A DNA stretch of 64,000 bases from an uncultured Flavobacteriaceae bacterium (GCA_937944485.1 CALDYU010000002.1:186001-250000); one strand, 5' to 3'. Positions 1-9,887 are shown, counted from the stretch's first letter. Notes: generated by a model from the sequence alone, not told the origin. A program made the numbers and translations.

Positions 1-1805
1 GCAACATTCAATTTTGTTGTTTTTGCATGAAACGGCCATTCAATAACGAGACTATCTATTTTGGATGCCTTGCCTAATCCGAAATGTACTTCCGATTCAC
101 TGGTAGAATAAATTCCTCTAACATTTGTGGTTTCTTGCATTTGAACCTTGCCATCTGTATAAACATATACACGAGTTCCAAAAACAGATTTGTGATGTTC
201 TTCTATAAGTCGTATTCGTAAGTAGTTATTTTCAAGAATCTTACTGGCGTTGTTTTCAAGAATAAAGGCTTCTTCATTAATATTATTGACCACTAAATCT
301 AAATCACCGTCATTGTCGAGGTCGGCATAGGCAGAACCGTTCGAGAAAGATTCTTGATCAAGGCCCCAGTTCTCTGAAACATTTTCGAATGAAAGGTTTT
401 GTGTGTTTTGAAAAGCATAATTTTTGAGAGGCTGGGAAGGAATTAAATTAATGACTTTCTCTAAATCAATGATTTCCCAAATACTTGTAATTCCCCCTCC
501 GTCAGGATGCTTTTGCAACCAGTTAAGACGCGTTTGGTTTATATATTCTGCCACCTTTTTATCGGCATCTGTATTGCGAATATCTCTATACAAACCATTG
601 GTAATATAAGCGTCTTTATAGCCGTCGTTGTCAAAATCGGCTAAGAGGTTTGACCAGCTCCAATCAGTAGCGGCCATACCTGAAAATTGAGCTACATTGC
701 TAAAAGTGGTATTTCCATTGTTAATCTGCAATGAATTATACATATATTGATAACCGCCACCTTCGTTCACAACCTTCCAAAAAGCATCTATGTCCATTCC
801 ACTCATATTCGATTTGAGGCGGAAATTATCTTCGGCAACCATATCAAGTACAAAAATGTCAAGTAAAGCATCATTATTTATATCAGCAATGTCAATGCCC
901 ATACTATAAAATGAAGTTTGATTTAAGGCAGTTTTCGCAATATCAGTAAAGGTGCCATCTTGATTATTTATAAATAAAAAATCAGGAGCCTCAAAATCAT
1001 TGGCAACATAGATGTCCGTCCACCCATCATTATTTATATCGCTTGCTGATACACCATTTGGGAACCCTGTTTTTAAAAGTCCAGCTACTTTTGTTACATC
1101 TTCAAATTGAATTCCTAGATTACGATATAACCGAATGCTATATTCTTCTTTAGACAGATCAGAGCCTGAGAATTGTGAAAGACTTCCGGGATTAGGGGGT
1201 TGCGTCAATAGAAATAAGTCTAATTTCCCATCTTTATCATAATCTAAAAATGTAGCGTGACGCGTACGCCCACTATCTGCTATGTGGTAGTCAGCAGCTT
1301 GTTCTGTAAAGGTATTGTCACCATTGTTTATGTAAAGCAAATTTTTACGCCATTCCGGTTTTTCATCATGAAGCTCGCGACTTACATAAATATCAGAATA
1401 ACCATCATTATTAATGTCAGCAACGGTAACACCAGTGGACCACCCGCCATCATCTAATATGCCGGCTTCTTTAGTGATATCTTTAAAAGTGAAATCTCCT
1501 TGATTTAAATAAAGGCGATCAGGAACGTTATTACCAGCAAAAAAAATGTCTTTCAGACCATCATTGTTCACATCACAAATACCGACGCCAGCACCCCCAT
1601 AAAAATTGGCGTATAGTAAAATATTAGCTTCTTCGGTATCTTTTATCTTATTGTTGAAAGTTATTCCACTATGTGAAGCAGGTATTGTAGTAAATAATCT
1701 AATGTCGTTATCAACTTCTTTTTTACTACTACACGAATAGAGCGTTAAGCTAACGCCGATAAACAAATATTTTAATAGGTTATTTGTTCGTAAGGAAAAA
1801 TTCAT
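1..1805 (-). CDS. FG-GAP/VCBS repeat lipoprotein with ASPIC/UnbV domain (3' end outside window)
   Basis: Open reading frame of 601 codons from an ATG at 1805 that runs off the left edge with no stop, so the C-terminus is missing. Residues 1-25 form a lipoprotein signal ending in LYSC. About seven Ca-binding FG-GAP type motifs of the form DxNNDGxxD follow (for example DVNNDGLKD, DYDKDGKLD, DLDNDGDLD), as in integrin-like beta propellers. The last visible part matches the ASPIC/UnbV domain (VRGIYSTSES...HFGLGK...IEWP). Such proteins are surface or periplasmic lipoproteins often encoded next to SusC/SusD pairs in marine Flavobacteriia; their ligand is generally unknown. It is 110 bp downstream of susD on the same strand, separated by a hairpin terminator. 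Function beyond surface binding is not known. Confidence 0.88.
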   Translation of the reverse strand, partial: MNFSLRTNNLLKYLFIGVSLTLYSCSSKKEVDNDIRLFTTIPASHSGITFNNKIKDTEEANILLYANFYGGAGVGICDVNNDGLKDIFFAGNNVPDRLYLNQGDFTFKDITKEAGILDDGGWSTGVTVADINNDGYSDIYVSRELHDEKPEWRKNLLYINNGDNTFTEQAADYHIADSGRTRHATFLDYDKDGKLDLFLLTQPPNPGSLSQFSGSDLSKEEYSIRLYRNLGIQFEDVTKVAGLLKTGFPNGVSASDINNDGWTDIYVANDFEAPDFLFINNQDGTFTDIAKTALNQTSFYSMGIDIADINNDALLDIFVLDMVAEDNFRLKSNMSGMDIDAFWKVVNEGGGYQYMYNSLQINNGNTTFSNVAQFSGMAATDWSWSNLLADFDNDGYKDAYITNGLYRDIRNTDADKKVAEYINQTRLNWLQKHPDGGGITSIWEIIDLEKVINLIPSQPLKNYAFQNTQNLSFENVSENWGLDQESFSNGSAYADLDNDGDLDLVVNNINEEAFILENNASKILENNYLRIRLIEEHHKSVFGTRVYVYTDGKVQMQETTNVRGIYSTSESEVHFGLGKASKIDSLVIEWPFHAKTTKLNV

Positions 1806-1841
1806 AATACAAGATAGGGATACTATTTATACAACAAAAAT

Positions 1842-1863
1842 AAAGGAGGGTTTCCCCTCCTTT
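1842..1863 (-). terminator. Hairpin with U-rich tail between susD and the FG-GAP gene
   Basis: A 9-bp perfect stem (AAAGGAGGG / CCCTCCTTT) closes a 4-nt loop that reads GAAA on the minus strand and is followed there by ATTTTTGTTG. It lies 50 nt after the susD stop and about 40 nt before the FG-GAP start, so it probably ends or attenuates the SusCD transcript. The hairpin is nearly symmetrical, but the U-rich tail is on the minus side. Confidence 0.7.
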
Positions 1864-1915
1864 AAAATCACAATTAACTCAAACTAACTCAAACTAACTT
1901 GATTGACACTTTCGT

Positions 1916-3406
1916 TTAATTGGCATCCCACCACACTCGTGTGGTTAATAGATCTGGTCCTTGTCGTGAAATAGCCTCTTGATAATTATCAGGGTTGTTG
2001 GTAGCTTCACTTTCAGAATAAGACATTCTTCTAGGTATGGTACCTCCTGTAACATTTCCAGGGTAATTTACCGGTACCAATACTGGAAAGCCAGTTCTTC
2101 TCCAATTTGAAAACGATTCATATTCATTAAAGAATGTCGCTGCCCAATATTGGGTATTGATCTGTTCTAAGGCATTCGCAGCATCGTAAGGGTTGGCAGC
2201 TAAATAAGCGGTAATATCAGCATCTGCAATTGTACCTGCAGCACCATATAAAGACAGCATTTCCATAGCGGCACGTACCCCGTTATTGTAACTTGTTTCT
2301 GCATCACCACCAAGTCCCCATCTAACATTGGCTTCTGCTAACATAAATTGAACTTCGGCATAGGTTTGGAAAATCATAGGTGCATCTAAACCAGTAATAA
2401 TATTTCTATTAGGTTCTGCATAGGCATCCGTATTTTCTTCTCCTGTCATGTCCATTAACATTTGAGCATCTAAACCATTTGGAAATCCGATTAAATCTGC
2501 TGGGTCAGTACTACCATCACCTCTTCTGGCTCCAAGAATTGGTAACCTAGGATCGTTACGATCTTTCATAAAATCAACAAATGTTCTACTCAATCGAGGA
2601 TTGCCATCTGCTTGAAATACTTCTCCGATTCCATTTTGATTTACTCCTTCAGGCCCTGCTGTATGAGGTACGAAAAAGATATCATCATTGCTTTCCATTA
2701 CACCACCAGAAATTGCTTTGGTAGCCCATGCTTGTGCCCCAGCCGCATCAACTTTTATTAATCGTAACCCTAGTCGGAGCATCAAAGAATTTGCCAATCT
2801 TTTCCATTTTCCTTGGTCACCGTTGAAGATAATGTCAGCAGACCCGAAGCCTGACGTTCCTGTGCCCAGTGCAGCCGCGGATTCTTCAAGCTCTTTAAGC
2901 ATATCTGCATAAATTTCACTTTGCGGATCATATTTTGGAGTTAATATACCTTCTAAGACAGCTTTTCCAGCTTCACTATAAGGGATGTCACCGTAAAGGT
3001 CGGTAAGTCTTGAAAATACAAACACTCTCATGATTCTAGTGATTGCTTTCATTTCATCAGGAGCACCTTCATTATCTAGTTGCACCAACATGTCTTCAAG
3101 ACTTTTTACAGCATTACCATAATATCTGTCCATCAAAGATGATGCATAACCTCGATTCCAAGTATATTTATCTCCGTCCCAATATCCAGCCGTGGTCGCA
3201 ATATGTTGCATCATGGTGGACTGGTAAATCAAATTCGCACGCCAATTGTCATAGCGTTCACTTGAAGCAAATAGTTGTGCAGCGGTTAATTTATTCGCAA
3301 CACTTACTTGTGTTGGTTTTGTAGGATTTACGTTTAATTCTTCAAAACCGTCATCACATGCACTTATTATTAGTGCAAACAGTAATAGATAAATTGTTTT
3401 TTTCAT
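1916..3406 (-). CDS. SusD/RagB family nutrient-binding outer membrane lipoprotein
   Basis: Surface lipoprotein that captures substrate and hands it to the SusC-type channel encoded just upstream. The start used is the ATG at 3406, which puts a signal peptide with lipobox IISAC right at the N-terminus; the longer frame from 3430 would add eight residues before it and overlap the SusC stop. The mature protein starts with acidic residues after Cys (CDDGFEEL), typical for surface export in Bacteroidota. The sequence looks like the SusD-like_2 group (about 500 aa, TPR-like helices; motifs such as LTDLYGDIPYSEA and AEANVRWG). Substrate cannot be told: no glycoside hydrolase or sulfatase lies in the window, and members of this group serve glycans and peptides. 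Confidence 0.92.
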   Translation of the reverse strand: MKKTIYLLLFALIISACDDGFEELNVNPTKPTQVSVANKLTAAQLFASSERYDNWRANLIYQSTMMQHIATTAGYWDGDKYTWNRGYASSLMDRYYGNAVKSLEDMLVQLDNEGAPDEMKAITRIMRVFVFSRLTDLYGDIPYSEAGKAVLEGILTPKYDPQSEIYADMLKELEESAAALGTGTSGFGSADIIFNGDQGKWKRLANSLMLRLGLRLIKVDAAGAQAWATKAISGGVMESNDDIFFVPHTAGPEGVNQNGIGEVFQADGNPRLSRTFVDFMKDRNDPRLPILGARRGDGSTDPADLIGFPNGLDAQMLMDMTGEENTDAYAEPNRNIITGLDAPMIFQTYAEVQFMLAEANVRWGLGGDAETSYNNGVRAAMEMLSLYGAAGTIADADITAYLAANPYDAANALEQINTQYWAATFFNEYESFSNWRRTGFPVLVPVNYPGNVTGGTIPRRMSYSESEATNNPDNYQEAISRQGPDLLTTRVWWDAN

Positions 3407-3416
3407 AATTTTTTTT

Positions 3417-6400
3417 TTAAAACTTAACATTTACACTTAAACCATACCCTTTGGTTGTAGGAACACCAAAGTATTCAAGCCCCTGAGAGTTACCTGCGTT
3501 ATAGGCACTTTCAGGATCAACATTATCGATATTACGACTAATAAAGAATAGGTTCTGACCGATAAGATTAACAGTTACACTATTTAAAAAGGTTTTTTCT
3601 AATATTTCTGAGGGTAGTGTATAACCAATACTTAATTGTCTAAAACGAATATAATCAGAATCTTCTACAAAGAATTCCGCAATATCGTTTACCCTACCGT
3701 AATAAATTGAAAGATTCTCTGGATCAACAGTAGTAGTAAATGCAGTACCGGTTCCTGTATCTCCATCAAAAGAAGCCCCATCAATACCACTTACAGAAAG
3801 ACCATTTTCTCGACCCTCTAAAGTTGCTTTATGTAAACCGGTTCCATATGCTACAGTATTAGTACCTGAGAATAGTTGTCCTCCAAATTTACCTTCTATT
3901 AAGAAACTCAAGTTGAAGTTTTTATATCGTAGAGAATTTGAAAAACCTAAGGTTAAGGGAGGTACTCCATTTCCAAGTATTTTACGGTCCCCTTGACGCG
4001 CGATTGGCACACCATCTCCATCGATATCATAAACAATATTGCCATCGTTATCACGCACAAAGGAGGTGCCAAAAATGGTACCATAACGCTGGCCTACAAT
4101 ATGTTGTATACGTACGTTACGCGTACGAGGTTCATCTAAACCAATTGGAGAATCATCCGCATTAGTAGCAGCGACTAAACTTTCGTTGAAAGCTAAATTA
4201 AAAGATGTTGTCCAATTCAAATCTTCTGTTCTAATAGGAGTTCCCGAAAGTAAAAGTTCAACACCTTTATTTTCAATTCTACCTAGGTTTGCAGAAGCCG
4301 CTCCGAAACCAGAGGCTACCGAAGTGGTAACATTTACAATGTCGTTAGTTGTTTCATTGGAATACAATGCTAGATCTATTGATAGTCGATTACCAAACAA
4401 ACGCGCATCTAAACCAAATTCTATTTCACTTTTATTCCAAGGAACCAAATTTGCATTAGGCACGGTACCACCAGAAATTCTTCCTAAAGGCTGCCCTAAA
4501 TGACCTTGTCCAAAAATTTCATAGTTTAATGCTAATTGATATGCGTCTTGGGCACCACCAGCTGTTTCAGCATAGTTACCTCTTATCTTTAAAAAGTCAA
4601 TTGCAGCGGGCATGTCAAAGGCGTCTGATAAAATTAAACTACCACTTACAGAAGGGTAAAAGTCATTATTCGGCGTGGTTTTACCGGGGAACGAAAGTGT
4701 AGAGAACCAGTCATTTCTGCCAGTAAAGGTTAGGTAAGCAAAATTCTTATACGACAATTCTACAGAACCATATAAAGAACCGATTTCTCTCTCATTGAAC
4801 CCTCTACTTCTGTTTTGATTTTGAAGGTTTGCTATATCCTCTAAACCAGGTACTATAAAGTTACCGCCGCCTAGGTTTAATTCTTCAAATTCAATTTGAT
4901 TGCTATTAGCTCCTACAAAGGCATTAATGGCAAAATCTTCTGTAATACCCTTATCAAAGCCTAAAATCAAATCAGAATCAATCTGAGTATATCTGCGTTC
5001 ATTTTCGTTCATACTCCCCAAAGGCTGAAATGCTGTACCAAAAGGCGTTACAGATGTTGCTTTTCTAGTATAGTGATCAACACCAACTCTACCAGTTATG
5101 TACAACCAATCTGTAATATCATAACGCAAGGAGGTTGATGCGATTATTCTATTCCGAACATCAGCATTTCTAAAATTAAAGGCAGCGAAATACGGATTTT
5201 GAGAAAAAATATTATTCGAATACTGTCGTTCACTGAGGTCATCATTCACTCCCGGGTTCATAAAACGAACATCGACATTAGGAGACAATAATCCGACAGT
5301 AAAGTTTGGATTACCTGGTGCATCCGACAAACGGGGTCTGTTGTTAGCTTTTTCGACATTATACTTAATATTTACTTGAGAGGTTAGTTTTTCTGCCAAA
5401 ATTGCACTTGCATTCAGTCCGAAACTTTTTCGAGAAACCCTAGAATTCGGTACGACATCATCGTTATCAAAATCGGAAACAGAAAAACGATAGCTTCCTT
5501 TCTCTGAGCCATTTGATATTGCCACCGTATTAATATAGGTTGTACCTGTTCTATAAAAATGATCTAAATTACTTCCTACATAAGAATAGGGTCTTTCTAC
5601 ACCATCCCATTGAATAACATTAGTGCCATCAAGTCTTGGCCCCCAAGATGATAAGCCAGCTTGTAAAGCTGCTTCTTGATTGGCGGGCTTCTCATTTCTT
5701 AAACCTTGGCCATATTCTGTTTGGAAGTCACGAATGGAGGTGTCTACTTTATTAAAATTAATAGTACTGGTTACTTCGACGCCAAAACCTTCTTGTCCGC
5801 TTCCATTCTTTGTAGTGATTAAGATAACTCCATTACCACCTCTTGAGCCGTAGAGCGCCGTTGCGGATCCACCTTTTAAAACAGAAATAGATTCGATTTC
5901 ATCTGGGTTGATACTTGAAATACCGTCACCTCCATCATTGCCGCCCCAGAGACTAGCCGCACCGTTATTATCATTACCTATTGGTATACCATCTACCACA
6001 TATAAAGGTTGATTATTCCCTGTCAATGTGCTATTACCTCTAATGATAACTCTACTTGAACCACCTGCACCTGTTGCATTTTGGGTAATATTAACACCTG
6101 CAATTTTACCTTGTAAAGAGTTGATTGCATTGGGCGTTTTTACTGTAGCTATAGCATCGCCACCAACTTCGGTCATCGAATACCCAAGAGCTTTTGTTTT
6201 CTTTTTAATACCTAGTGCCGTAACAACAATTTCATCAAGCTGACTTGCATCTTCTTCCATCGATGTATTAATGGTACTTCTTCCATTTACAGCTATTTCT
6301 TGTGTGGCATAGCCGAGTGAAGAAAAAACTAAAGTAGCCCCATCTGAAACATTGATAGAATAATTTCCATCAAAATCTGTCGAGGTGCCATTTGATGTTC

Positions 6401-6542
6401 CCTTTTCAACTACGTTTGTACCCGGCAGGGGAGAGCCGTTGTTGTCGGTTACAGTACCTGTTACTGTTCCGTTTTGTGCCATCATGCCCTGTAACAAGAG
6501 CAATGACAAAAATGTCAAAAAATAATTGAATCTTTTGTTCAT
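3417..6542 (-). CDS. SusC/RagA family TonB-linked outer membrane protein
   Basis: TonB-dependent outer membrane transporter of 1041 aa, working with the SusD lipoprotein encoded 10 nt downstream. Residues 1-22 are a signal peptide ending in MMAQ. Residues about 24-105 form the carboxypeptidase-regulatory-like domain (GTVTGTVTDNNGSPLPGTNV), followed by the conserved DEIVVTALGIKKK segment, the plug (about 115-245; SIxVLKGGSATALYGSRGGNGVI) and a 22-strand beta barrel ending in a C-terminal Phe. Length and domain order are normal for SusC. No FecR or anti-sigma partner is nearby; the nearest regulators are the LytS/LytTR pair and a LacI protein further upstream. A candidate -7 element TAATTTTG is at 6863-6870. 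Confidence 0.95.
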   Translation of the reverse strand: MNKRFNYFLTFLSLLLLQGMMAQNGTVTGTVTDNNGSPLPGTNVVEKGTSNGTSTDFDGNYSINVSDGATLVFSSLGYATQEIAVNGRSTINTSMEEDASQLDEIVVTALGIKKKTKALGYSMTEVGGDAIATVKTPNAINSLQGKIAGVNITQNATGAGGSSRVIIRGNSTLTGNNQPLYVVDGIPIGNDNNGAASLWGGNDGGDGISSINPDEIESISVLKGGSATALYGSRGGNGVILITTKNGSGQEGFGVEVTSTINFNKVDTSIRDFQTEYGQGLRNEKPANQEAALQAGLSSWGPRLDGTNVIQWDGVERPYSYVGSNLDHFYRTGTTYINTVAISNGSEKGSYRFSVSDFDNDDVVPNSRVSRKSFGLNASAILAEKLTSQVNIKYNVEKANNRPRLSDAPGNPNFTVGLLSPNVDVRFMNPGVNDDLSERQYSNNIFSQNPYFAAFNFRNADVRNRIIASTSLRYDITDWLYITGRVGVDHYTRKATSVTPFGTAFQPLGSMNENERRYTQIDSDLILGFDKGITEDFAINAFVGANSNQIEFEELNLGGGNFIVPGLEDIANLQNQNRSRGFNEREIGSLYGSVELSYKNFAYLTFTGRNDWFSTLSFPGKTTPNNDFYPSVSGSLILSDAFDMPAAIDFLKIRGNYAETAGGAQDAYQLALNYEIFGQGHLGQPLGRISGGTVPNANLVPWNKSEIEFGLDARLFGNRLSIDLALYSNETTNDIVNVTTSVASGFGAASANLGRIENKGVELLLSGTPIRTEDLNWTTSFNLAFNESLVAATNADDSPIGLDEPRTRNVRIQHIVGQRYGTIFGTSFVRDNDGNIVYDIDGDGVPIARQGDRKILGNGVPPLTLGFSNSLRYKNFNLSFLIEGKFGGQLFSGTNTVAYGTGLHKATLEGRENGLSVSGIDGASFDGDTGTGTAFTTTVDPENLSIYYGRVNDIAEFFVEDSDYIRFRQLSIGYTLPSEILEKTFLNSVTVNLIGQNLFFISRNIDNVDPESAYNAGNSQGLEYFGVPTTKGYGLSVNVKF

Positions 6543-6881
6543 GCGAGTTTTGTTTAGTTAGTAAATTTTTTAATTGATTGAACTCTTAAAATTTGTTAAA
6601 TACCCTGTATTACTAGATTAAATTCGACCAACGACATTGCTGAAAAGCTAAATGACCTAATTTTGTCAACTCATAAATTTCGAATTCATTTATTTGATGA
6701 GTCTAGATTTTATCAATGTTATAAGTTGTTTTTAGAAGTGGAGATTTCGACTTTAAAATAGTGCCAATTGAATATGTTTTATGGGAAAAGATTTAGAACT
6801 TTTAAGAAGTTACTTGTAATTTGGGTAATACTAGTATAACGTAATTGCAGCTATCTTGAACGCAAAATTAAAATTGGATCG
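6543..6881. promoter_or_regulatory. 339-bp gap upstream of susC: leader/promoter region
   Basis: No reading frame of note. On the minus strand a sequence TAATTTTG (6870-6863) fits the Bacteroidota -7 element, with a GTTG at 6897-6894 about 23 bp upstream as a weak -33. It would give a leader of about 310 nt for susC. No clear terminator for the CBM9-like gene was seen, so readthrough from that gene is equally possible. No operator-like palindrome stood out. Confidence 0.3.
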
Positions 6882-7910
6882 TTATAATACGCTCAACTTT
6901 CCATTGTCCCTGATGAATATTTCTTTTTTCGTAAATGGACTTTGAATCACAATTGCCCATCCATATGGAGTAGTATGTAGTTTTGGAACAATTTGTTTAC
7001 CCAGTATTTTTTTTGGTTGTATGATACTTTGATCTTTATTCTTCGAATAAGCTTTAAACAATTCGTATAAAAACCACTTGAGGTGTTCATCTTTTGGAAT
7101 TTCAAAAGTAGCTTTATTTGTAGGTTTTTGATTGGCAAAATAAACATATCCCCATCGTTCTGGTTCATGCATATTTATTACTTCTTGGGGTGACCATACC
7201 CAATTATACTCTGGTAAGAATTTATGAGAAAGCACATCTTTTTTCCGATAGTACTTTCCATTTAAGATTTCAAATTGCCAATTCACACGCGAAAAATTCA
7301 TGCGCCAAAATTTATTTTCTGGAACTGTCGTTTCTCTTCCTGGAGCCGTTTTGAAAGACCATGGAATAGCAATTTCAACAGACCAGCTTTTGTCAATATC
7401 CGATGCGTCATTCATAGTGCCATCAATGTGTATGGCCGATCGCAACCCTTTAAAATCCCAATCACCTAGAACGGTACCCTGATTACGATATGGTTTCGAT
7501 AGAAATAGATCCCAAACAGTATTCAATGCATTTACTTCAAGTTCATAGTAATTATGAGAATCTCCGTCAGGATCAATGAAAATTTCAAAATCATTATTAT
7601 AAAAAATAATGGTATCTCGTTGTTTTAAGTTTCCCCAAATATGCGATTCTGATAATTTTGCAAAAACATAGAGATAAGTGCTGTCCCAAACCATTTTCAT
7701 AAAGGTCTCTTGCTTTGGTTTTTTCTTGCCCTCAATATCTATGAAGAGATCTGATTTATCAGCAGCATGCCATGAACTTTCGTCTGCTAATCCATCAATA
7801 TTAAATTTTTCAAAACTTCTGTACGCGATATATGACTTAGGAGTTTGTTGTGAATACGCAATCGATACAAATAGTAAACACAATAGCGGTACTAAGCATG
7901 AACGCGGCAT
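6882..7910 (-). CDS. Secreted carbohydrate-binding family 9-like protein
   Basis: Exported protein of 342 aa. The ATG at 7910 is preferred over 7934 because it starts directly with a signal peptide (MPRSCLVPLLCLLFVS...YSQ). Residues about 25-215 resemble a CBM9-type beta sandwich: FNIDGLADESSWHAADKS, then MVWDSTYLYVFAKLSE, FIDPDGDSHNYYELEVN and KSWSVEIAIPWS are hallmarks of the DOMON/CBM9-like family. The C-terminal 100 residues have no catalytic signature that I recognise. It sits upstream of susC on the same strand and divergent from a two-component system, which suggests a glycan-binding role in this nutrient locus. This is inference; CBM9-like proteins with no enzyme domain are usually uncharacterised. 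Confidence 0.75.
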   Translation of the reverse strand: MPRSCLVPLLCLLFVSIAYSQQTPKSYIAYRSFEKFNIDGLADESSWHAADKSDLFIDIEGKKKPKQETFMKMVWDSTYLYVFAKLSESHIWGNLKQRDTIIFYNNDFEIFIDPDGDSHNYYELEVNALNTVWDLFLSKPYRNQGTVLGDWDFKGLRSAIHIDGTMNDASDIDKSWSVEIAIPWSFKTAPGRETTVPENKFWRMNFSRVNWQFEILNGKYYRKKDVLSHKFLPEYNWVWSPQEVINMHEPERWGYVYFANQKPTNKATFEIPKDEHLKWFLYELFKAYSKNKDQSIIQPKKILGKQIVPKLHTTPYGWAIVIQSPFTKKEIFIRDNGKLSVL

Positions 7911-7951
7911 ATCTATCTCTATGTAATTAACCATTTACAGTTACTTTGAAT

Positions 7952-7969
7952 AATACATATTATTGTATT
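7952..7969. promoter_or_regulatory. 18-bp inverted repeat in the CBM9 / sensor kinase divergent gap
   Basis: Perfect arms AATACA and TGTATT with a 6-bp spacer (TATTAT). It lies 42 bp upstream of the CBM9-like start and 108 bp upstream of the kinase start, where a shared operator would be expected. No regulator is assigned; AT-rich palindromes also arise by chance. Confidence 0.35.
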
Positions 7970-8076
7970 CACAAGATACCAAAAAATAGATCGTAAAGAT
8001 TTTTTTATTTTATCTTGAACCGCTATTAACAATTATCGTCATAAGAAGTAGGGCATTAGAAATATTAAATTAGACT

Positions 8077-9159
8077 ATGATTACAGATAATCAATTAAAT
8101 CATTTTTTAAAGATTAATCCACCCAAAGATTATAGAGTTAGCACTCGGTATCATGTCATTTTCTGGATTATTTATTTTGTTTTTAATACCATTCGATGGA
8201 GCAGTCTACATAACGATTTTGTATACTCATTAAAGACAAACCTTATTGGTTTTCCTATTCATATGGCTTTGGCTTATTTTAATATCTATTACCTAATGCC
8301 TGTATATATATATCAGCGCAAATATGTTCGTTACACGCTCTTAATTTTAAGCGCCTTAGTGGTCATGTTGCTAGTGAAGTATAATTTAACGTATTATCTT
8401 GTTAGTACCGAGGTAATGCCCGAACTTTCTCAAGATATTACGAACTTGACTTTTGAATATGCCATTCAAACTATGGTTGGCGAATTTTATGTGATATGTT
8501 TTGTAACGGCCATTAAAATTACTGTAGACCGCTTAAGAGAAAATAATAAACTGCATGATTTAGAAAAGCGACAGCTTACAACAGAATTAAGATTTTTAAG
8601 AACACAAGTATCTCCCCATTTTTTCTTCAACACCCTAAATAATATTTATTCGCTAACCCTCGAAAAATCTGATAAGGCTCCTTTGGTTATATTGAAATTG
8701 TCAGATTTAATGAGGTATCTTTTGTATTCAACTAATAAGCCCAAACAAGATTTAAAAAGTGAGTTAGATTGTATTCAAAATTATATGGAACTTGAACGCA
8801 TACGTTTTGATGATTCGTTAAAAATTGAAGTAAATATATCTGGTGATATAGAGAATAAAAAAATAGCACCAATGCTTCTTATTCCTCTTGTTGAAAATTG
8901 TTTTAAACATGGAGCCAACAAAAATATTGGCGATGTTATTATAAAGCTAGACGCCAAGGTTACCGAAAGTTTCTTGTTATTTAAAATATCTAATACGGTA
9001 CCACCAAATCGCGAAGAAAGAAAATATTCAAAATCAAGTGGCATTGGACTTTCTAATGTTAAAAAACGCCTAGAATTAGGGTATAATAGAGAAGATTATG
9101 ACTTAAAAATAGTATCGAAAAATAGTATATTTCAGGTTGATTTAAAATTAAGAGTATGA
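8077..9159 (+). CDS. LytS/YehU-type membrane sensor histidine kinase
   Basis: Sensor kinase of 360 aa. The N-terminus has four predicted membrane segments (about 27-40, 55-75, 86-101 and 132-149) and no large periplasmic domain. The His_kinase domain (PF06580 type) follows with the phosphoacceptor motif SPHFFFNTLNNIYSL, His181, and an HATPase domain with the N box VENCFKHG (about 272-279) and a G box SSGIGLSNVKKRL. It overlaps its response regulator by 4 nt (ATGA), so the two form a cognate pair. Such pairs sense small ligands through the membrane helices; here the neighbourhood suggests a link to the SusCD/CBM9 locus but no target is proven. Confidence 0.93.
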   Translation: MITDNQLNHFLKINPPKDYRVSTRYHVIFWIIYFVFNTIRWSSLHNDFVYSLKTNLIGFPIHMALAYFNIYYLMPVYIYQRKYVRYTLLILSALVVMLLVKYNLTYYLVSTEVMPELSQDITNLTFEYAIQTMVGEFYVICFVTAIKITVDRLRENNKLHDLEKRQLTTELRFLRTQVSPHFFFNTLNNIYSLTLEKSDKAPLVILKLSDLMRYLLYSTNKPKQDLKSELDCIQNYMELERIRFDDSLKIEVNISGDIENKKIAPMLLIPLVENCFKHGANKNIGDVIIKLDAKVTESFLLFKISNTVPPNREERKYSKSSGIGLSNVKKRLELGYNREDYDLKIVSKNSIFQVDLKLRV

Positions 9160-9878
9160 AAATATTAAATGCCATTGTTATTGATGATGAGCCGTTAGCC
9201 ATAAATGTTCTAAGAAACTACGTAGATCAAATTAATGAGCTTCGCTTGGAGGGTACCTTTTCGAATGCTATTGAAGCACAATCGTATTTGCAGCATCATG
9301 AAGTTGATATTATTTTTTTAGACATTAACATGCCTGTTTTAGATGGTATCGGATTTTTAGAAAGTATGAAGATTGAACCTTTTGTAATTATGACGACGGC
9401 TCATGAAAACTACGCCTTGAGGAGTTTTGAATTGGAAGTTTTTGATTATTTAGTAAAACCTATACCTTTTTCTAGATTCTTGAAATCAGTCAACCGAATA
9501 CTAAAAATCACAGAAAATTCGGAGGAACTAAATGCAACTAATACGAAAGAAAGAGGACACATATTTGTTAAAGTTGATAAGAAAAAATTACAAAAAATAT
9601 TTTTAGATGAAATTGCCGTAGTTGAAAGTTTAAAAGATTACATACGAATTATTACCGTAAATGAGAATTACATTGTGCATAGAACTTTAGGCGGATTTAC
9701 CGCGGAACTTCCAACCAATAAATTTATAAGAATACATCGCTCATATACTGTTTCAATTGAAAAAATCAATGTAGTGGAAGGTAATAGTTTAGAAGTTTTA
9801 GGTGTGCGATACACTATAGGTAGAAGCTACTTGGCAAATGCTAAAAAAATCATACTGAATGATTCCTCTGACAATTAA
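9156..9878 (+). CDS. LytTR-type DNA-binding response regulator
   Basis: Response regulator of 240 aa, translationally coupled to the kinase gene (4-nt overlap). The receiver domain (1-120) has the acidic pocket DDE at 10-12, the phosphoacceptor Asp56 in IIFLDINMP and the conserved T and K (TTAHENYAL; DYLVKPI). The C-terminal LytTR domain (about 135-238) includes FVKVDKKKLQKIFLDEI and FIRIHRSYTVSIEKI. LytTR regulators bind pairs of direct repeats; none was assigned with confidence in the adjacent gaps. Confidence 0.94.
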   Translation: MKILNAIVIDDEPLAINVLRNYVDQINELRLEGTFSNAIEAQSYLQHHEVDIIFLDINMPVLDGIGFLESMKIEPFVIMTTAHENYALRSFELEVFDYLVKPIPFSRFLKSVNRILKITENSEELNATNTKERGHIFVKVDKKKLQKIFLDEIAVVESLKDYIRIITVNENYIVHRTLGGFTAELPTNKFIRIHRSYTVSIEKINVVEGNSLEVLGVRYTIGRSYLANAKKIILNDSSDN

Positions 9879-9887
9879 TTGATACTA

